This document shows positions 34,089 through 43,428 of a stretch of 64,000 nt of DNA, one piece after another (the stretch's first letter is position 1; the number at the start of each line of letters is the position of its first letter). The stretch spans positions 124,001 to 188,000 of the forward strand of contig NZ_CANMTX010000004.1 in NCBI RefSeq assembly GCF_947500985.1, given 5' to 3'. The stretch is from an uncultured Maribacter sp. (GTDB lineage: Bacteria; Bacteroidota; Bacteroidia; Flavobacteriales; Flavobacteriaceae). The notes below the pieces were generated by a model. The model made no database searches. It was not told the origin of the DNA and worked only from the letters and a program-made list of their open reading frames with translations. A program made the translations under genes and the position numbers.

Positions 34089-34096
34089 TATATTTG
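34089..34096 (+). promoter_or_regulatory. Promoter -7 box of the TetR-ABC-HlyD-TolC operon
   Basis: TATATTTG, a perfect TAnnTTTG box, 24 bases before the TetR start. Confidence 0.6.
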
Positions 34097-34119
34097 CAAT
34101 CAAAGAAATAATCAAGACT

Positions 34120-34806
34120 ATGGATAGGCTGTTACAGGGTGTACAGATAAGAATAAATGAAAAACTATATTTAAAAGATCCAGAATCTTCTGGTCTTGGT
34201 AAGAAAATAATTGAATTTAGTATTCAGTTAATTAATGAAATAGGCTTTGAAAGTTTTACATTTAAAAAACTAGGTTTACAAATAGGCTCTAACGAAAGTT
34301 CTATATACCGTTATTTTGAAAATAAGCATAAGTTGTTGTTATATCTAACATCTTGGTATTGGGGGTGGATGGAGTATCAACTAGTATTCGCGACCAACAG
34401 TATTAGTAACCCTAAAGAGAAGTTGTTGAAATCTATACTCATAATAACTAGAGAGATAAAAGAAGATTCATCATTTTCGCACATTAACGAAGTGCTATTG
34501 AATAAGATTGTCATTAACGAATATTCAAAATCGTACACAACAAAAGAGGTAGATACCGAGAATAAAGAAGGCTTTTATAGTATTTATAAGAGATTGGTGG
34601 GTCGATTAGGTGAGATGATATCACTAGTAGATGCAGACTATCAATACCCGACCAGTTTAGCAAGTACCATTCTTGAAAACGGTTTACATCAGCATTTTTT
34701 AAAAGAACATTTTCCATCACTAACAGATTGCAATAACCAGGTGACGCCGACACAATTTTTGACGCATCTTGTTTTTAACACATTAAATCAGAAAATAGAT
34801 GAATAA
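34120..34806 (+). CDS. TetR/AcrR-family regulator
   Basis: A 228-residue protein whose HTH lies around residues 35-75 (INEIGFESFTFKKLGLQIGS, then SSIYRYFENKHKLLLYL). The C-terminal ligand domain is unassigned. It is the first gene of a four-gene export operon and overlaps the ABC gene by 8 bases, so it probably represses its own operon and is released by the exported compound. The position as the lead gene within the operon, rather than divergent to it, is less usual for TetR regulators. Confidence 0.87.
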   Translation: MDRLLQGVQIRINEKLYLKDPESSGLGKKIIEFSIQLINEIGFESFTFKKLGLQIGSNESSIYRYFENKHKLLLYLTSWYWGWMEYQLVFATNSISNPKEKLLKSILIITREIKEDSSFSHINEVLLNKIVINEYSKSYTTKEVDTENKEGFYSIYKRLVGRLGEMISLVDADYQYPTSLASTILENGLHQHFLKEHFPSLTDCNNQVTPTQFLTHLVFNTLNQKIDE

Positions 34807-36481
34807 AAATATACTAACTGCCTGGCAACGCTTTCTTGGCCTATTAAAGCTTGATAAGAAAGATGTGTTTCAGGTATTCTACTACGCCATATTCGCAGGT
34901 GTTGTCAACCTTTCTTTGCCTTTAGGTATACAAGCAATTATCAACCTAATGCAAGGTGCGCAAATAAGTTCATCATGGGTAGTATTGGTAATAGGGGTAA
35001 CCGTAGGTGTGGCATTTGTGGGTATACTTCAATTAATGCAAATACGAATTATTGAAAATGTACAGCAAAAGATATTTACTAGGGCATCGTTCGAATTTGC
35101 ATATCGTTTCCCAAAGATAAAGATGAGCGAACTTCATAATTACTATCCGCCAGAATTGGCAAATCGATTTTTTGATACATTGACCATTCAGAAATCGCTG
35201 TCAAAGGTTTTAATAGATTTTCCTGCTGCGCTATTACAGATAGTTTTCGGCTTATTGCTGTTATCTTTTTATCATCCATTTTTTATTGTGTATGGTATGC
35301 TGCTGCTTTTGTTAATATATGTGGTTTTTAAGTTTACGGCACAACGTGGTTTAGATACCAGTTTAGACGAATCTAAGCGGAAATATAAAGTAGCGCACTG
35401 GCTTCAAGAGATTGCTCGTTCTATTGTTAGTTTCAAATTATCGGGTAAAACTTCACATGCATTAGATAAGAACGACACCTTGGTAGTTGAATATTTGAAT
35501 GCAAGGGAAAGTCATTTTAGAGTGATTGTATTGCAGTTTATTCAGATGATCGGATTTAAAGTACTGGTTACAGCTGGTCTTTTACTTATTGGTGGTTTGT
35601 TGGTATTGAATCAAGAAATGAACATTGGGCAATTTGTAGCCGCAGAAATTATTATTCTTTTGGTGATTAATTCGGTAGAAAAATTGATTGTTGGTTTAGA
35701 AACTTTTTATGATCTATTGACATCGTTAGAGAAAATGGGTCAGGTGGTAGATAAAGAATTAGAAACCCAAGATGGTGAAAAGCCATTTTTAGAGCATCAG
35801 GCATTTACTGTAGAGTTGAGCAATATTTCTTATAGCGTACCCGATCCAAAAAGGGAGATAATTTCTAATTTAAGCTTGACTATTTCACCAACATGTACCA
35901 TTTTGTTGAGAGGAAGTAGCGGCTCTGGTAAGAATACTTTGTTACGACTTATTGCAGGAATTATTGAGCCAGATACTGGCGGAGTTTATGTAAACGGAGT
36001 CTCTTTAAAAGGGATGAATCTGAATTATTATCGTTCACATCTCGGTCAATCATTACCAGAAGAATCACCTTTTGAGGGGACGATTCTCCATAACATCACT
36101 TTTGGTGATAAAGAGACTACAAATAAGCAAGTATATTGGGCATTGGATAAAGTCGGACTTACAGATTTTGTAAAGAAGCAACCAGATGGATTAAATACCA
36201 TTTTATATCCTGAAGGAAAACAGATTCCCTATACCGTATCTAAAAAGATAGTGCTCGCAAGAAGTATTGTTCGCAAACCTAAACTGCTCATTCTTAAAGA
36301 TCCCTTAGATCAATTTAATAGTGAAGAGGCTGATCGTATTTTGAACTTTTTAAGTGATTCATCTAACGGGTGGGCATTACTTGTTGTAAGTGAAAACGAT
36401 AAGTGGATTAAAAAATGTTCTCGAATTATTACGATGGATAAAGGACAGATTATTAACGAAATCTCAGGAAAAGATGCTTAA
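34799..36481 (+). CDS. ABC exporter subunit with degenerate ATPase motifs
   Basis: A 560-residue fused half-transporter: a membrane domain of about six helices (to residue ~320) and an NBD (from ~340). The NBD fold is clear, but key residues differ from the family: Walker A is GSSGSGKNT (Asn where Ser/Thr binds magnesium), the signature LSGGQ is replaced by TVSKK, Walker B reads LLILKDPLD (Lys for Asp, Asp for the catalytic Glu), and the H-loop is SEND with no His. ATP hydrolysis is therefore doubtful. The gene is tightly coupled to HlyD- and TolC-type genes, so it should still work as part of a type-I-like export complex. Confidence 0.85.
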   Translation: MNKNILTAWQRFLGLLKLDKKDVFQVFYYAIFAGVVNLSLPLGIQAIINLMQGAQISSSWVVLVIGVTVGVAFVGILQLMQIRIIENVQQKIFTRASFEFAYRFPKIKMSELHNYYPPELANRFFDTLTIQKSLSKVLIDFPAALLQIVFGLLLLSFYHPFFIVYGMLLLLLIYVVFKFTAQRGLDTSLDESKRKYKVAHWLQEIARSIVSFKLSGKTSHALDKNDTLVVEYLNARESHFRVIVLQFIQMIGFKVLVTAGLLLIGGLLVLNQEMNIGQFVAAEIIILLVINSVEKLIVGLETFYDLLTSLEKMGQVVDKELETQDGEKPFLEHQAFTVELSNISYSVPDPKREIISNLSLTISPTCTILLRGSSGSGKNTLLRLIAGIIEPDTGGVYVNGVSLKGMNLNYYRSHLGQSLPEESPFEGTILHNITFGDKETTNKQVYWALDKVGLTDFVKKQPDGLNTILYPEGKQIPYTVSKKIVLARSIVRKPKLLILKDPLDQFNSEEADRILNFLSDSSNGWALLVVSENDKWIKKCSRIITMDKGQIINEISGKDA

Positions 36482-37826
36482 TATATCTCATAAGAAATTA
36501 AACGAAAAGGTGTCGATTGAGCGATTTAAATCCGTTCAAAAAGTAAATCACCAAAGGCATTACAAGCATTTTAATCGCTTTTTGTTCGCTTTTGCAGTGG
36601 TAGGTGTAATTGTATTGTTTCTACCATGGACGCAAACGATTAATGCTAGAGGATTTTTGACTACGCTAACCCCTGGTCAAAGACCACAAACTATTCAATC
36701 TCAAATACCGGGTAGAATAGAAGAATGGTATGTACAAGAGGGTGATTATGTAAAAAAGGGCGATACCATCCTTTTTATATCAGAAGTAAAATCAGAATAT
36801 TTTGATCCAGATTTAGTAGAAAGAACAGGACAGCAATTAAAGTCGAAAAATTCTTCTGTAACATCATATGGTGATAAAGTAAAGTCTTTAGATAATCAAG
36901 TTGCTGCACTTTTTAATGAAAGAAGGTTAAAGCTAGAACAGGCTAAAAACAAGTTGCTGCAATCAAAATTGAAAGCACAAAGTGATAGTATAGATTTTGA
37001 AGCTGCTAAAACCAATATTAAAATAGCAGAGCGCCAATACGAGCGTACGGCTCTTTTACAAAGTGAAGGTTTAAAGGCAGTAACTGATGTTGAAGAAAAA
37101 AGGTTGAAACTTCAAGAGACTCAGGCAAAGTTACTTTCTCAAGAGAATAAACTGTTGGCGGCTAAAAATGAAATCATCAATGCAGAGGTGGAAATCAATA
37201 GTGTTCAAGCCTCATATACCGATAAGATTTCAAAGGCGCAGAGTGATAAGTTTACGGCAATGTCAAATCAGTTTGATTCTGAGGCGCAGGTAAGTAAATT
37301 AGAAAATGATTATACAAATTACCAAATGCGAAGTGCGCTACGTTACATTCGAGCGCCGCAAAATGGTTATATCAATAAAGTACTCACGGCAGGCATTGGC
37401 GAGACTTTTAAAGAAGGTACCCCGTTAGTAGGTATTATGCCGGCCGAGTATGATATGGCTGTAGAAACTTTTGTGAACCCTATAGATTTACCGTTGATCC
37501 ATTTAGGGGAAACGGTAAGAATTCAGTTTGATGGTTGGCCTGCAATTGTATTTAGCGGTTGGCCAAATGCATCTTACGGTACATATGCCGGTAAGGTGGT
37601 GGCTATTGAAACCTTTATAAACCCGAATGGGAAATATCGAATATTATTGTCGCCTGATAAAGAAGATCAAGCTTGGCCAGAAGCTTTACGTGTAGGTTCT
37701 GGTGCAAATACTATTGCTTTATTAGAAGATGTGCCAATTTGGTATGAACTATGGCGTCAGCTGAACGGATTCCCTGCCAATTATTACCAGCCAGAAGGGG
37801 CTCAAGATAAACCTGTAAAAAAATAA
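36474..37826 (+). CDS. HlyD-family periplasmic adaptor (membrane fusion protein)
   Basis: A 450-residue protein. I start at the ATG at 36474, which overlaps the ABC stop by 8 bases; an earlier ATG at 36390 would lie wholly inside the ABC gene. One N-terminal TM helix (about 34-52, FLFAFAVVGVIVLFLPW) is followed by a biotinyl-lipoyl half-motif (QSQIPGRIEEWYVQEGDYVKKGD-type), a long coiled-coil hairpin (about 110-290) and the second lipoyl half (IRAPQNGYINKVLTAGIGE). It bridges the inner-membrane ABC protein to the TolC-type channel. Spacing to the TolC gene is 2 bases. Confidence 0.93.
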   Translation: MLNISHKKLNEKVSIERFKSVQKVNHQRHYKHFNRFLFAFAVVGVIVLFLPWTQTINARGFLTTLTPGQRPQTIQSQIPGRIEEWYVQEGDYVKKGDTILFISEVKSEYFDPDLVERTGQQLKSKNSSVTSYGDKVKSLDNQVAALFNERRLKLEQAKNKLLQSKLKAQSDSIDFEAAKTNIKIAERQYERTALLQSEGLKAVTDVEEKRLKLQETQAKLLSQENKLLAAKNEIINAEVEINSVQASYTDKISKAQSDKFTAMSNQFDSEAQVSKLENDYTNYQMRSALRYIRAPQNGYINKVLTAGIGETFKEGTPLVGIMPAEYDMAVETFVNPIDLPLIHLGETVRIQFDGWPAIVFSGWPNASYGTYAGKVVAIETFINPNGKYRILLSPDKEDQAWPEALRVGSGANTIALLEDVPIWYELWRQLNGFPANYYQPEGAQDKPVKK

Positions 37827-37828
37827 CG

Positions 37829-39232
37829 ATGAAGAGAATTGTTGTCTTTTTATATCTAATTGCTGGGCTATTTTCTAATGCTCAGACTGCAGATTCTGTA
37901 CAGCTAAATTTTAGAGAGTATTTGGGTTATGTGAAAAAGTATCATCCTATTGCTAAACAAGCAGAGATGGTCATGAGCATAGGTCAGGCAAATCTAATGA
38001 AAGCACGTGGTGGTTTTGACCCCAAAATTTCTTTAGACTATTCTACCAAAGAGTTCAAAGGTTCAGAGTATTACGATTTATTGAATTCCACCTTCAAAGT
38101 TCCTACGTGGTATGGTATAGAGTTGAAGGGAGAATTTGAGCAATATTCTGGTGAATACTTGAACGCAGAAAGAAATGTACCCGATGATGGCTTGTATAGT
38201 GCCGGAGTTGCGCTATCGTTAGGTCGTGGCTCTTGGATAAACGAGCGTATGGCTACCGTAAAAAAAGCAAAATTCTTTAGGGAGCAGTCAAAAGCAGATA
38301 GAGATTTATTGGTAAATCAGATATTGTTCGATGCCTCTTTGGCGTATTTCAATTGGTTACAAGCGTATAGAAATAGTTTGTTGTTCAATGATTTTTTATT
38401 AAATGCTAAAGTCCGTTTGAAGGGTGTTAACCGAAGTGCACAAGCAGGTGAAATTGCTGCTATTGATACTGTAGAAGCAAAGATTTCAGTACAGAATAGA
38501 GCTTTAGAACGTGAGCAGGCCAATGTTACTTTACGTAATGCCAGATTAGAACTTTCTAATTACCTGTGGATGGGTGAAAACATACCGATGGAATTGCAGC
38601 AAGATGTTGTGCCAGATACATCTTTAGATACCGAGATAGATCAGGCTTTAGAAATTTTAGGAAAACCACTGGATAGTTTCGTGTTAGAGAATCATCCGAA
38701 GTTAAAATCATTAGGCTATAAAATTGATGGTCTGGTTGTAGATAAACGACTAAAAACAAATAAGCTTTTGCCTAGAATAGATGTGGAGTATAAGTTTATT
38801 ACAGATGAGCCAGAGTACTTGAATTCATTTGAAACACAGAATTATAAAGCAGGATTAAATTTTGAACTTCCGCTATTTCTTAGAAAAGAGCGTGGAGATT
38901 TAAAATTGGCGAAATTGAAATTAAAAGACGCTCAATTCGAGCTAGATAATGCTGAGGTTCAGATTCAGAATAAAGTAACTGCTATTTATAATGAGTTAAA
39001 TTCTTTTGAAAATCAGAATGTGTTAATAGATGATATTGTAGCCAGTTATGAAGCGTTACTTGCTGCCGAAGAACGAAAGTTTAGTTTTGGTGAAAGTTCA
39101 CTTTTCTTGATTAATTCAAGAGAAACCAAATTGATAGATGCAGTTCTAAAACAAAACCAGGTAGAGAATAAATACTTTACGGCAAAGGCTAAGTTGTTCA
39201 ACAGTTTGGCGGTAAACCCTGAGAATTTGTAA
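37829..39232 (+). CDS. TolC-family outer-membrane export channel
   Basis: A 467-residue protein with a signal peptide (MKRIVVFLYLIAGLFSNAQT). The rest shows the repeated long helices of outer-membrane efflux proteins (LNFREYLGYVKKYHPIAKQAEM at the start; NYKAGLNFELPLFLRKERGDLKLAKLKLKDAQFEL in the second half) that trimerise into a periplasmic tunnel. It is the last gene of the TetR-ABC-HlyD-TolC operon and provides the outer-membrane exit. Confidence 0.93.
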   Translation: MKRIVVFLYLIAGLFSNAQTADSVQLNFREYLGYVKKYHPIAKQAEMVMSIGQANLMKARGGFDPKISLDYSTKEFKGSEYYDLLNSTFKVPTWYGIELKGEFEQYSGEYLNAERNVPDDGLYSAGVALSLGRGSWINERMATVKKAKFFREQSKADRDLLVNQILFDASLAYFNWLQAYRNSLLFNDFLLNAKVRLKGVNRSAQAGEIAAIDTVEAKISVQNRALEREQANVTLRNARLELSNYLWMGENIPMELQQDVVPDTSLDTEIDQALEILGKPLDSFVLENHPKLKSLGYKIDGLVVDKRLKTNKLLPRIDVEYKFITDEPEYLNSFETQNYKAGLNFELPLFLRKERGDLKLAKLKLKDAQFELDNAEVQIQNKVTAIYNELNSFENQNVLIDDIVASYEALLAAEERKFSFGESSLFLINSRETKLIDAVLKQNQVENKYFTAKAKLFNSLAVNPENL

Positions 39233-39290
39233 GCATTGTACTTTTCTTACTACTAATGCGTTCGATTAAAGGATATAAATTAGCATTCGC

Positions 39291-39902
39291 ATGGAGTTAG
39301 TAATAGAAGATTTGATTAAAAAAGGACTAGCATCAAGTTATAGTTATTTAGAGTACAGAGCATTAGTTTCAGATTTAGCTGAAAAAGGTGAGGCTACTGG
39401 TCCTGAACAATCGGAGGCATTATCGCAGTATACCCAATTAAATAATAGCCGTATGCGCCGATGGGATAAAACCTTGAAGTTTAACGACGAGGCTGTAGCT
39501 AAAATTAAAGCTGTCAATCAGAAAATTTCATGGTTGGTATTATCAGAAAGTTGGTGTGGCGATGCTTCACCTGCATTACCGGTAATGAATAAGATCACAG
39601 AAATAAATCCGAATATATCGTTATCTATTATTCTTCGAGATGAGAATTTAGATATTATGAATCAGTTTTTGACCAACGGTGGCATGTCCATTCCAAAGTT
39701 AATAGCAACAGATACAGCTGAAGGTACTGTAGTAGCAACTTGGGGACCTAGGTCAATGAAGGCAACACAATTGGTAGAAGATTATAAAGCCGAACATGGT
39801 AAGTTAACACCTGAGTTTAAACAAGACTTACAGGTATTTTATAATAAGGATAAGGGGCAAAGTATATTAGAAGATTTGTTGAAATTACTTCCCTTGAAAT
39901 AA
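39291..39902 (+). CDS. Thioredoxin-like fold protein, monothiol
   Basis: A 203-residue cytoplasmic protein; no signal peptide. Residues about 75-190 have the thioredoxin fold: ISWLVLSESWCGDASPALPVMNKI, SLSIILRDENLDIMNQFLTNGGMSIPKLIA with the cis-proline, then a helix. The active-site position is WCGDA: only one cysteine, where thioredoxin has CxxC, so it is not a normal dithiol reductase. It resembles the Thioredoxin_9 group of Bacteroidota. It stands alone and overlaps the convergent TonB gene by 18 bases. Confidence 0.85.
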   Translation: MELVIEDLIKKGLASSYSYLEYRALVSDLAEKGEATGPEQSEALSQYTQLNNSRMRRWDKTLKFNDEAVAKIKAVNQKISWLVLSESWCGDASPALPVMNKITEINPNISLSIILRDENLDIMNQFLTNGGMSIPKLIATDTAEGTVVATWGPRSMKATQLVEDYKAEHGKLTPEFKQDLQVFYNKDKGQSILEDLLKLLPLK

Positions 39903-40613
39903 GTAAGTAATCGTTCCTTTCTGAGAATCTTTATCAGAAGAATTAAATCTTGCTTTTAAAGCGTAATTAATAGCATTTTCAACAAGGCATCCGTTAGAAG
40001 TGCCAGAACTTTTTTCATTATAATCTGCTTCGGTAACATAACCCAAAGCATTTACTTCAATATTGATAACAACTTTTCCTCCTTCGATACAAGTATATAT
40101 TGGAGGGGGTAATTTAAAATTATTTCTATCTACTAAAGAGTACGAAACTGAAGTTCTTCTTGCTGCAAGGTTATTTGTAAACTCTTTCTTTTGCGCTTCC
40201 TTTTCGCCTAAAAGTTGTTTTTTCTCTTCTCGCTTTTTAGCTAATGCTTTTACTCTCTCAGAATAGCCTGAGTCAGAAATTAGATTTTCGGTAGGGTCGC
40301 CATCACTCATCTCATTGCGCTCTTCCATTAACTCTTCTAGAGTTTGTAGTGGCTCTGGATTACCATAACTGGGTTTTGCCGTTTCGTTAAAAGCTAAATG
40401 ACTTTTTATAGGGTCAGCGTTTGCTAAATCTTCCTGTGGCTCTTCTTCTTTTAGAATTTCTTCTAGAACCTCAGGGTCCATGACCATTTCAACAACATAA
40501 TCTTCTTTAGATTCTTCTTGACCGCCAAACTGAATATTATACATAACCAACACTACAATAGACATGCTAAAGATAGTGGCAAGTAATGATAATTGTTTTC
40601 TGTTCAGATTCAT
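39885..40613 (-). CDS. TonB-like energy transducer
   Basis: A 242-residue protein with one N-terminal TM helix (about 8-27, LSLLATIFSMSIVVLVMYNI), a charged, Glu/Lys-rich periplasmic spacer (about 30-170) and a C-terminal TonB domain (CIEGGKVVINIEVNALGYVTEADYNEKSSG). The spacer is acidic and Gln/Lys-rich rather than Pro-rich as in E. coli. It passes proton-motive force to outer-membrane receptors; the two receptors in this window would be among its possible clients. No ExbB/ExbD genes are adjacent. Confidence 0.82.
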   Translation of the reverse strand: MNLNRKQLSLLATIFSMSIVVLVMYNIQFGGQEESKEDYVVEMVMDPEVLEEILKEEEPQEDLANADPIKSHLAFNETAKPSYGNPEPLQTLEELMEERNEMSDGDPTENLISDSGYSERVKALAKKREEKKQLLGEKEAQKKEFTNNLAARRTSVSYSLVDRNNFKLPPPIYTCIEGGKVVINIEVNALGYVTEADYNEKSSGTSNGCLVENAINYALKARFNSSDKDSQKGTITYLFQGK

Positions 40614-40681
40614 GGGTATATAACCTTAATAATACCAAAATATTTTAGAAGATCGATAAAGAGTAATCAATAGTTTACAAT

Positions 40682-41392
40682 CTATTTTTCTTCTGGACCT
40701 AGTAATAAATCGGCAAAGACTAAAGGGTCTTGGGCATTATCTACGTTAAAATCACCTATTTTGGTTCTTCTCAATGCCGTTAAATGTGCTCCAGAATTAA
40801 GGGCTGCGCCAAAATCGTGGGCAATAGATCTAATATAAGTGCCTTTGCTGCAGGCGATTCTAAAGTGAATATTCAAGCCATCGATATCGGTAATATCAAA
40901 TGCACTTACATTTACTTTTCGCTTTGGTATGTCAACTGTTTTTCCTTCGCGAGCCAGTTCATAAAGTCGCTTGCCATCTTTCTTTAAGGCAGAGAAAACA
41001 GGCGGTGCCTGCTCGATTTCACCTATAAATTGATGGGTTATAGCTTTTATAAGCTCAGGCGTAATGTGATCTGTTGCGAAAGTTTCGTTTATTTCTGTTT
41101 CAAGATCGTAAGATGCTGTGGTACCACCTAAGGTAAAAACACCTGTGTATTCTTTTTCTTGTCCTTGATATTCGGTAATTTTCTTAGTAAATTTTCCTGT
41201 ACAAATTATAAGGAGTCCAGTTGCTAATGGATCCAATGTACCTGCGTGTCCTATTTTAAATTTCTTTAAGCTGAACTTTTTTCTGATTGCCCATTTTAAT
41301 TTATTGACGGCTTGAAAAGAGGACCATTCTAGTGGTTTATCAATCAATAATACTTGACCGTTTAAATAGTCTTCTTTGGTCAAATCTTTCAT
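40682..41392 (-). CDS. truB: tRNA pseudouridine-55 synthase
   Basis: A 236-residue enzyme that makes pseudouridine at position 55 of the T loop of tRNAs. The motif GHAGTLDPLATGLLIICTG (about residues 48-66) contains the catalytic Asp, KLKWAIRK and YELAREGKTVDIPKRKV are family blocks, and CSKGTYIRSIAHDFG is the RNA-binding turn. Length fits the short TruB type lacking the PUA tail. It is the last gene of the ftsX-DUF3098-uppP-truB group, 23 bases after uppP. Confidence 0.96.
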   Translation of the reverse strand: MKDLTKEDYLNGQVLLIDKPLEWSSFQAVNKLKWAIRKKFSLKKFKIGHAGTLDPLATGLLIICTGKFTKKITEYQGQEKEYTGVFTLGGTTASYDLETEINETFATDHITPELIKAITHQFIGEIEQAPPVFSALKKDGKRLYELAREGKTVDIPKRKVNVSAFDITDIDGLNIHFRIACSKGTYIRSIAHDFGAALNSGAHLTALRRTKIGDFNVDNAQDPLVFADLLLGPEEK

Positions 41393-41415
41393 GAATTTTG
41401 GGTGTTTAGATAGTA

Positions 41416-42213
41416 CTACGGATTAGTGAATCCGTAAATTACGGCGATCAATCCTACAACAAGACAGTAGATGGCAAAATACGAAAGCTTACTTTTTCGT
41501 ACTAATTTAATCATCCATGTACAAGCGGCAAGACCGGCAAGAAAGGCAGCAATAAAACCTGCGCCCATTGCTACATTATTTTCTCCGTCGAAAGTTAAAT
41601 CTCCGCTCATAAGGTCCTTAGCAATTTTACCAAAGATTAATGGTACTACCATTAAAAATGAAAATCTCGCAGCTTTTGATTTGTCTACACCTAAAAGAAC
41701 AGAAGTAGAAATGGTAGCTCCACTACGAGAAATACCAGGTAACATTGCAATTGCTTGAGAGATACCAACAACAAAAGCATTTTTAAAACTTACCTTTTTT
41801 TCAGTATCCTTAGCTTTATCAGCGAAATATAGAAGTACTGCAGTAATGATCAGCATAAAGCCTACGAATCTAATATTGCCACCAAAAAAAGCTTCTAATT
41901 GCTCTTCAAAAAACAGACCTACGAATACGGCCGGAAGCATAGAGATGATAATTTTAGCAGAAAACTGACTTTCTTCGTTCCATTTAAATTGAAACAAGCC
42001 GCTTAGAATTTCCCAAATATCTTTTCTGAAAACTACAATTGTACTCAATGCGGTTGCAAAGTGTAGTACTACGGTAAATAATAAACTTTCTTCTTGAACA
42101 GAGTTGTCTCCTAAAATGGCTTTACCCAATTCTAAATGCCCACTTGATGAAACAGGTAAAAACTCGGTTAATCCTTGAATAATACCGAGAATAATAGCGT
42201 CTAAAGTATCCAA
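41416..42213 (-). CDS. uppP: Undecaprenyl-diphosphatase
   Basis: A 265-residue integral membrane enzyme with about eight helices that converts undecaprenyl diphosphate to the monophosphate, recycling the lipid carrier for peptidoglycan and surface sugars and giving some bacitracin resistance. Motifs are GLTEFLPVSSSGHLELG near the start and LPGISRSGATISTS (about 152-165), the BacA/UppP catalytic pair. Its start follows the DUF3098 stop without a gap. Confidence 0.97.
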   Translation of the reverse strand: MDTLDAIILGIIQGLTEFLPVSSSGHLELGKAILGDNSVQEESLLFTVVLHFATALSTIVVFRKDIWEILSGLFQFKWNEESQFSAKIIISMLPAVFVGLFFEEQLEAFFGGNIRFVGFMLIITAVLLYFADKAKDTEKKVSFKNAFVVGISQAIAMLPGISRSGATISTSVLLGVDKSKAARFSFLMVVPLIFGKIAKDLMSGDLTFDGENNVAMGAGFIAAFLAGLAACTWMIKLVRKSKLSYFAIYCLVVGLIAVIYGFTNP

Positions 42214-42477
42214 TTAATCTTTCTTTTTGTGTGGGTTTAATAAAATGGCATAAATTTCTATACCTAAGCCAATAAGCACTAAAGTAGGTGCTAGTCTAAT
42301 TCTTCTAAAATTATAAATTTCAGGGTTAAATACGTTGGGGTCATCGCTGCCGCCACCGCTCATTAAAATAAAACCTATCGCAATACATGCAAGACCAATG
42401 AACATGAACATGTAATTTTTCTTTTGAAAAATAAATTCTTGTTTAGCGTGCTGTTCCACTTTGTTGTTTTTACTCAT
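42214..42477 (-). CDS. DUF3098 family membrane protein
   Basis: An 87-residue protein with two TM helices (about 20-40 and 60-80) and the DUF3098 core FIGLACIAIGFILMSGGGSDDPNVFNPEIYNFRRIRLAPTLVLIGL. It is Bacteroidota-specific and nearly always found between ftsX and uppP, as here. Function is unknown; a role in envelope or division is suggested only by the company it keeps. It starts 9 bases after the ftsX stop. Confidence 0.9.
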   Translation of the reverse strand: MSKNNKVEQHAKQEFIFQKKNYMFMFIGLACIAIGFILMSGGGSDDPNVFNPEIYNFRRIRLAPTLVLIGLGIEIYAILLNPHKKKD

Positions 42478-42486
42478 GCCGCAAAT

Positions 42487-43365
42487 TTAATAATATAATT
42501 CGTCCGTTCTAAGATTTAAGAAGCGTTGGGTCGCAAAATAGGTGCTAATGAACGAAATAAGTATTCCTAATAGAAAAACACTAACAAATAAAATGACTAA
42601 AATATAAGGTTCATCAAATAAACCTAAATCTTGAAAATTAGTGTTTACATAATACACGACACCACCAATAGCCAATAAAGCAATTGCAGCACCGATCATG
42701 CCTAGTTTAATATTTTGCCATATAAACGGCCTTCTAATGAAGGTCTTTGTCGCCCCAACCATTTGCATGGTTTTGATGATAAATCTTTTAGAATAGATAG
42801 ATAAACGTATAGAACTATTTATTAATAATACAGCTATAAAGGTGAAAATAGCGCTGGCTACTAAGATCCAGAAACCAATCTGTTCAACGCTCTTGGCAAC
42901 CATGCTCACTAGAACTCGGTCATAGCTTACTTCGTCTACAAAGCTCTTTTCTGAAAGGGTGTCGGCAATTTCTTCAACTTTCTCTGCGGTAACGAAATCT
43001 GCATTTAATTTGACGTCGATTGAGTTTTTAAGTGGATTATATCCTAAATAATCAACAAAATCCTCGCCAATATCCTCACTGTGCTGTTTTGCTGCCTCTT
43101 CTTTAGATACGTATGTAGAAGATTTGGTGTATTCAGACATTGCCAAGGTTTTTTGAAGCTGTTCAACTTCAATTTCCTTGGTATTTTCTTTTAAAAAGAC
43201 AGAAATGGTGATTTGTTCTTTAGAACGATCTGCCATTTTTTTGGTGTTTAGAACCAGTAATCCTAAAATGCCCAGTAGAAATAAGACTAATGCAATACTT
43301 AGCACCACTGAAAAATAGGAGGAGATGAGTTTGCGTCTTTGATAATTTTCGAAGGAGTTCGCCAT
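42487..43365 (-). CDS. ftsX: Cell division protein FtsX
   Basis: A 292-residue inner-membrane protein with four TM helices: one near residue 17-40, then three in the C-terminal half (about 165-190, 215-238 and 258-282). Between the first and second lies a ~120-residue periplasmic domain. The C-terminal part matches the FtsX/MacB-like permease core (MVGATKTFIRRPFIWQNIKLGM). With FtsE it controls peptidoglycan hydrolases at the septum. It heads the four-gene group that continues through DUF3098, uppP and truB; ftsE is elsewhere. Confidence 0.94.
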   Translation of the reverse strand: MANSFENYQRRKLISSYFSVVLSIALVLFLLGILGLLVLNTKKMADRSKEQITISVFLKENTKEIEVEQLQKTLAMSEYTKSSTYVSKEEAAKQHSEDIGEDFVDYLGYNPLKNSIDVKLNADFVTAEKVEEIADTLSEKSFVDEVSYDRVLVSMVAKSVEQIGFWILVASAIFTFIAVLLINSSIRLSIYSKRFIIKTMQMVGATKTFIRRPFIWQNIKLGMIGAAIALLAIGGVVYYVNTNFQDLGLFDEPYILVILFVSVFLLGILISFISTYFATQRFLNLRTDELYY

Positions 43366-43428
43366 AGTGCTTAAAAGTGCAGTAAAAATAGCAAAGTATT
43401 GTTAAATGGGACTTAAAATAATCAAGCC

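Noticed and set aside
36390-36473. Upstream extension of the HlyD gene
   Set aside because: The extra 28 codons would lie entirely inside the ABC gene in another frame; the ATG at 36474 gives the usual short overlap.
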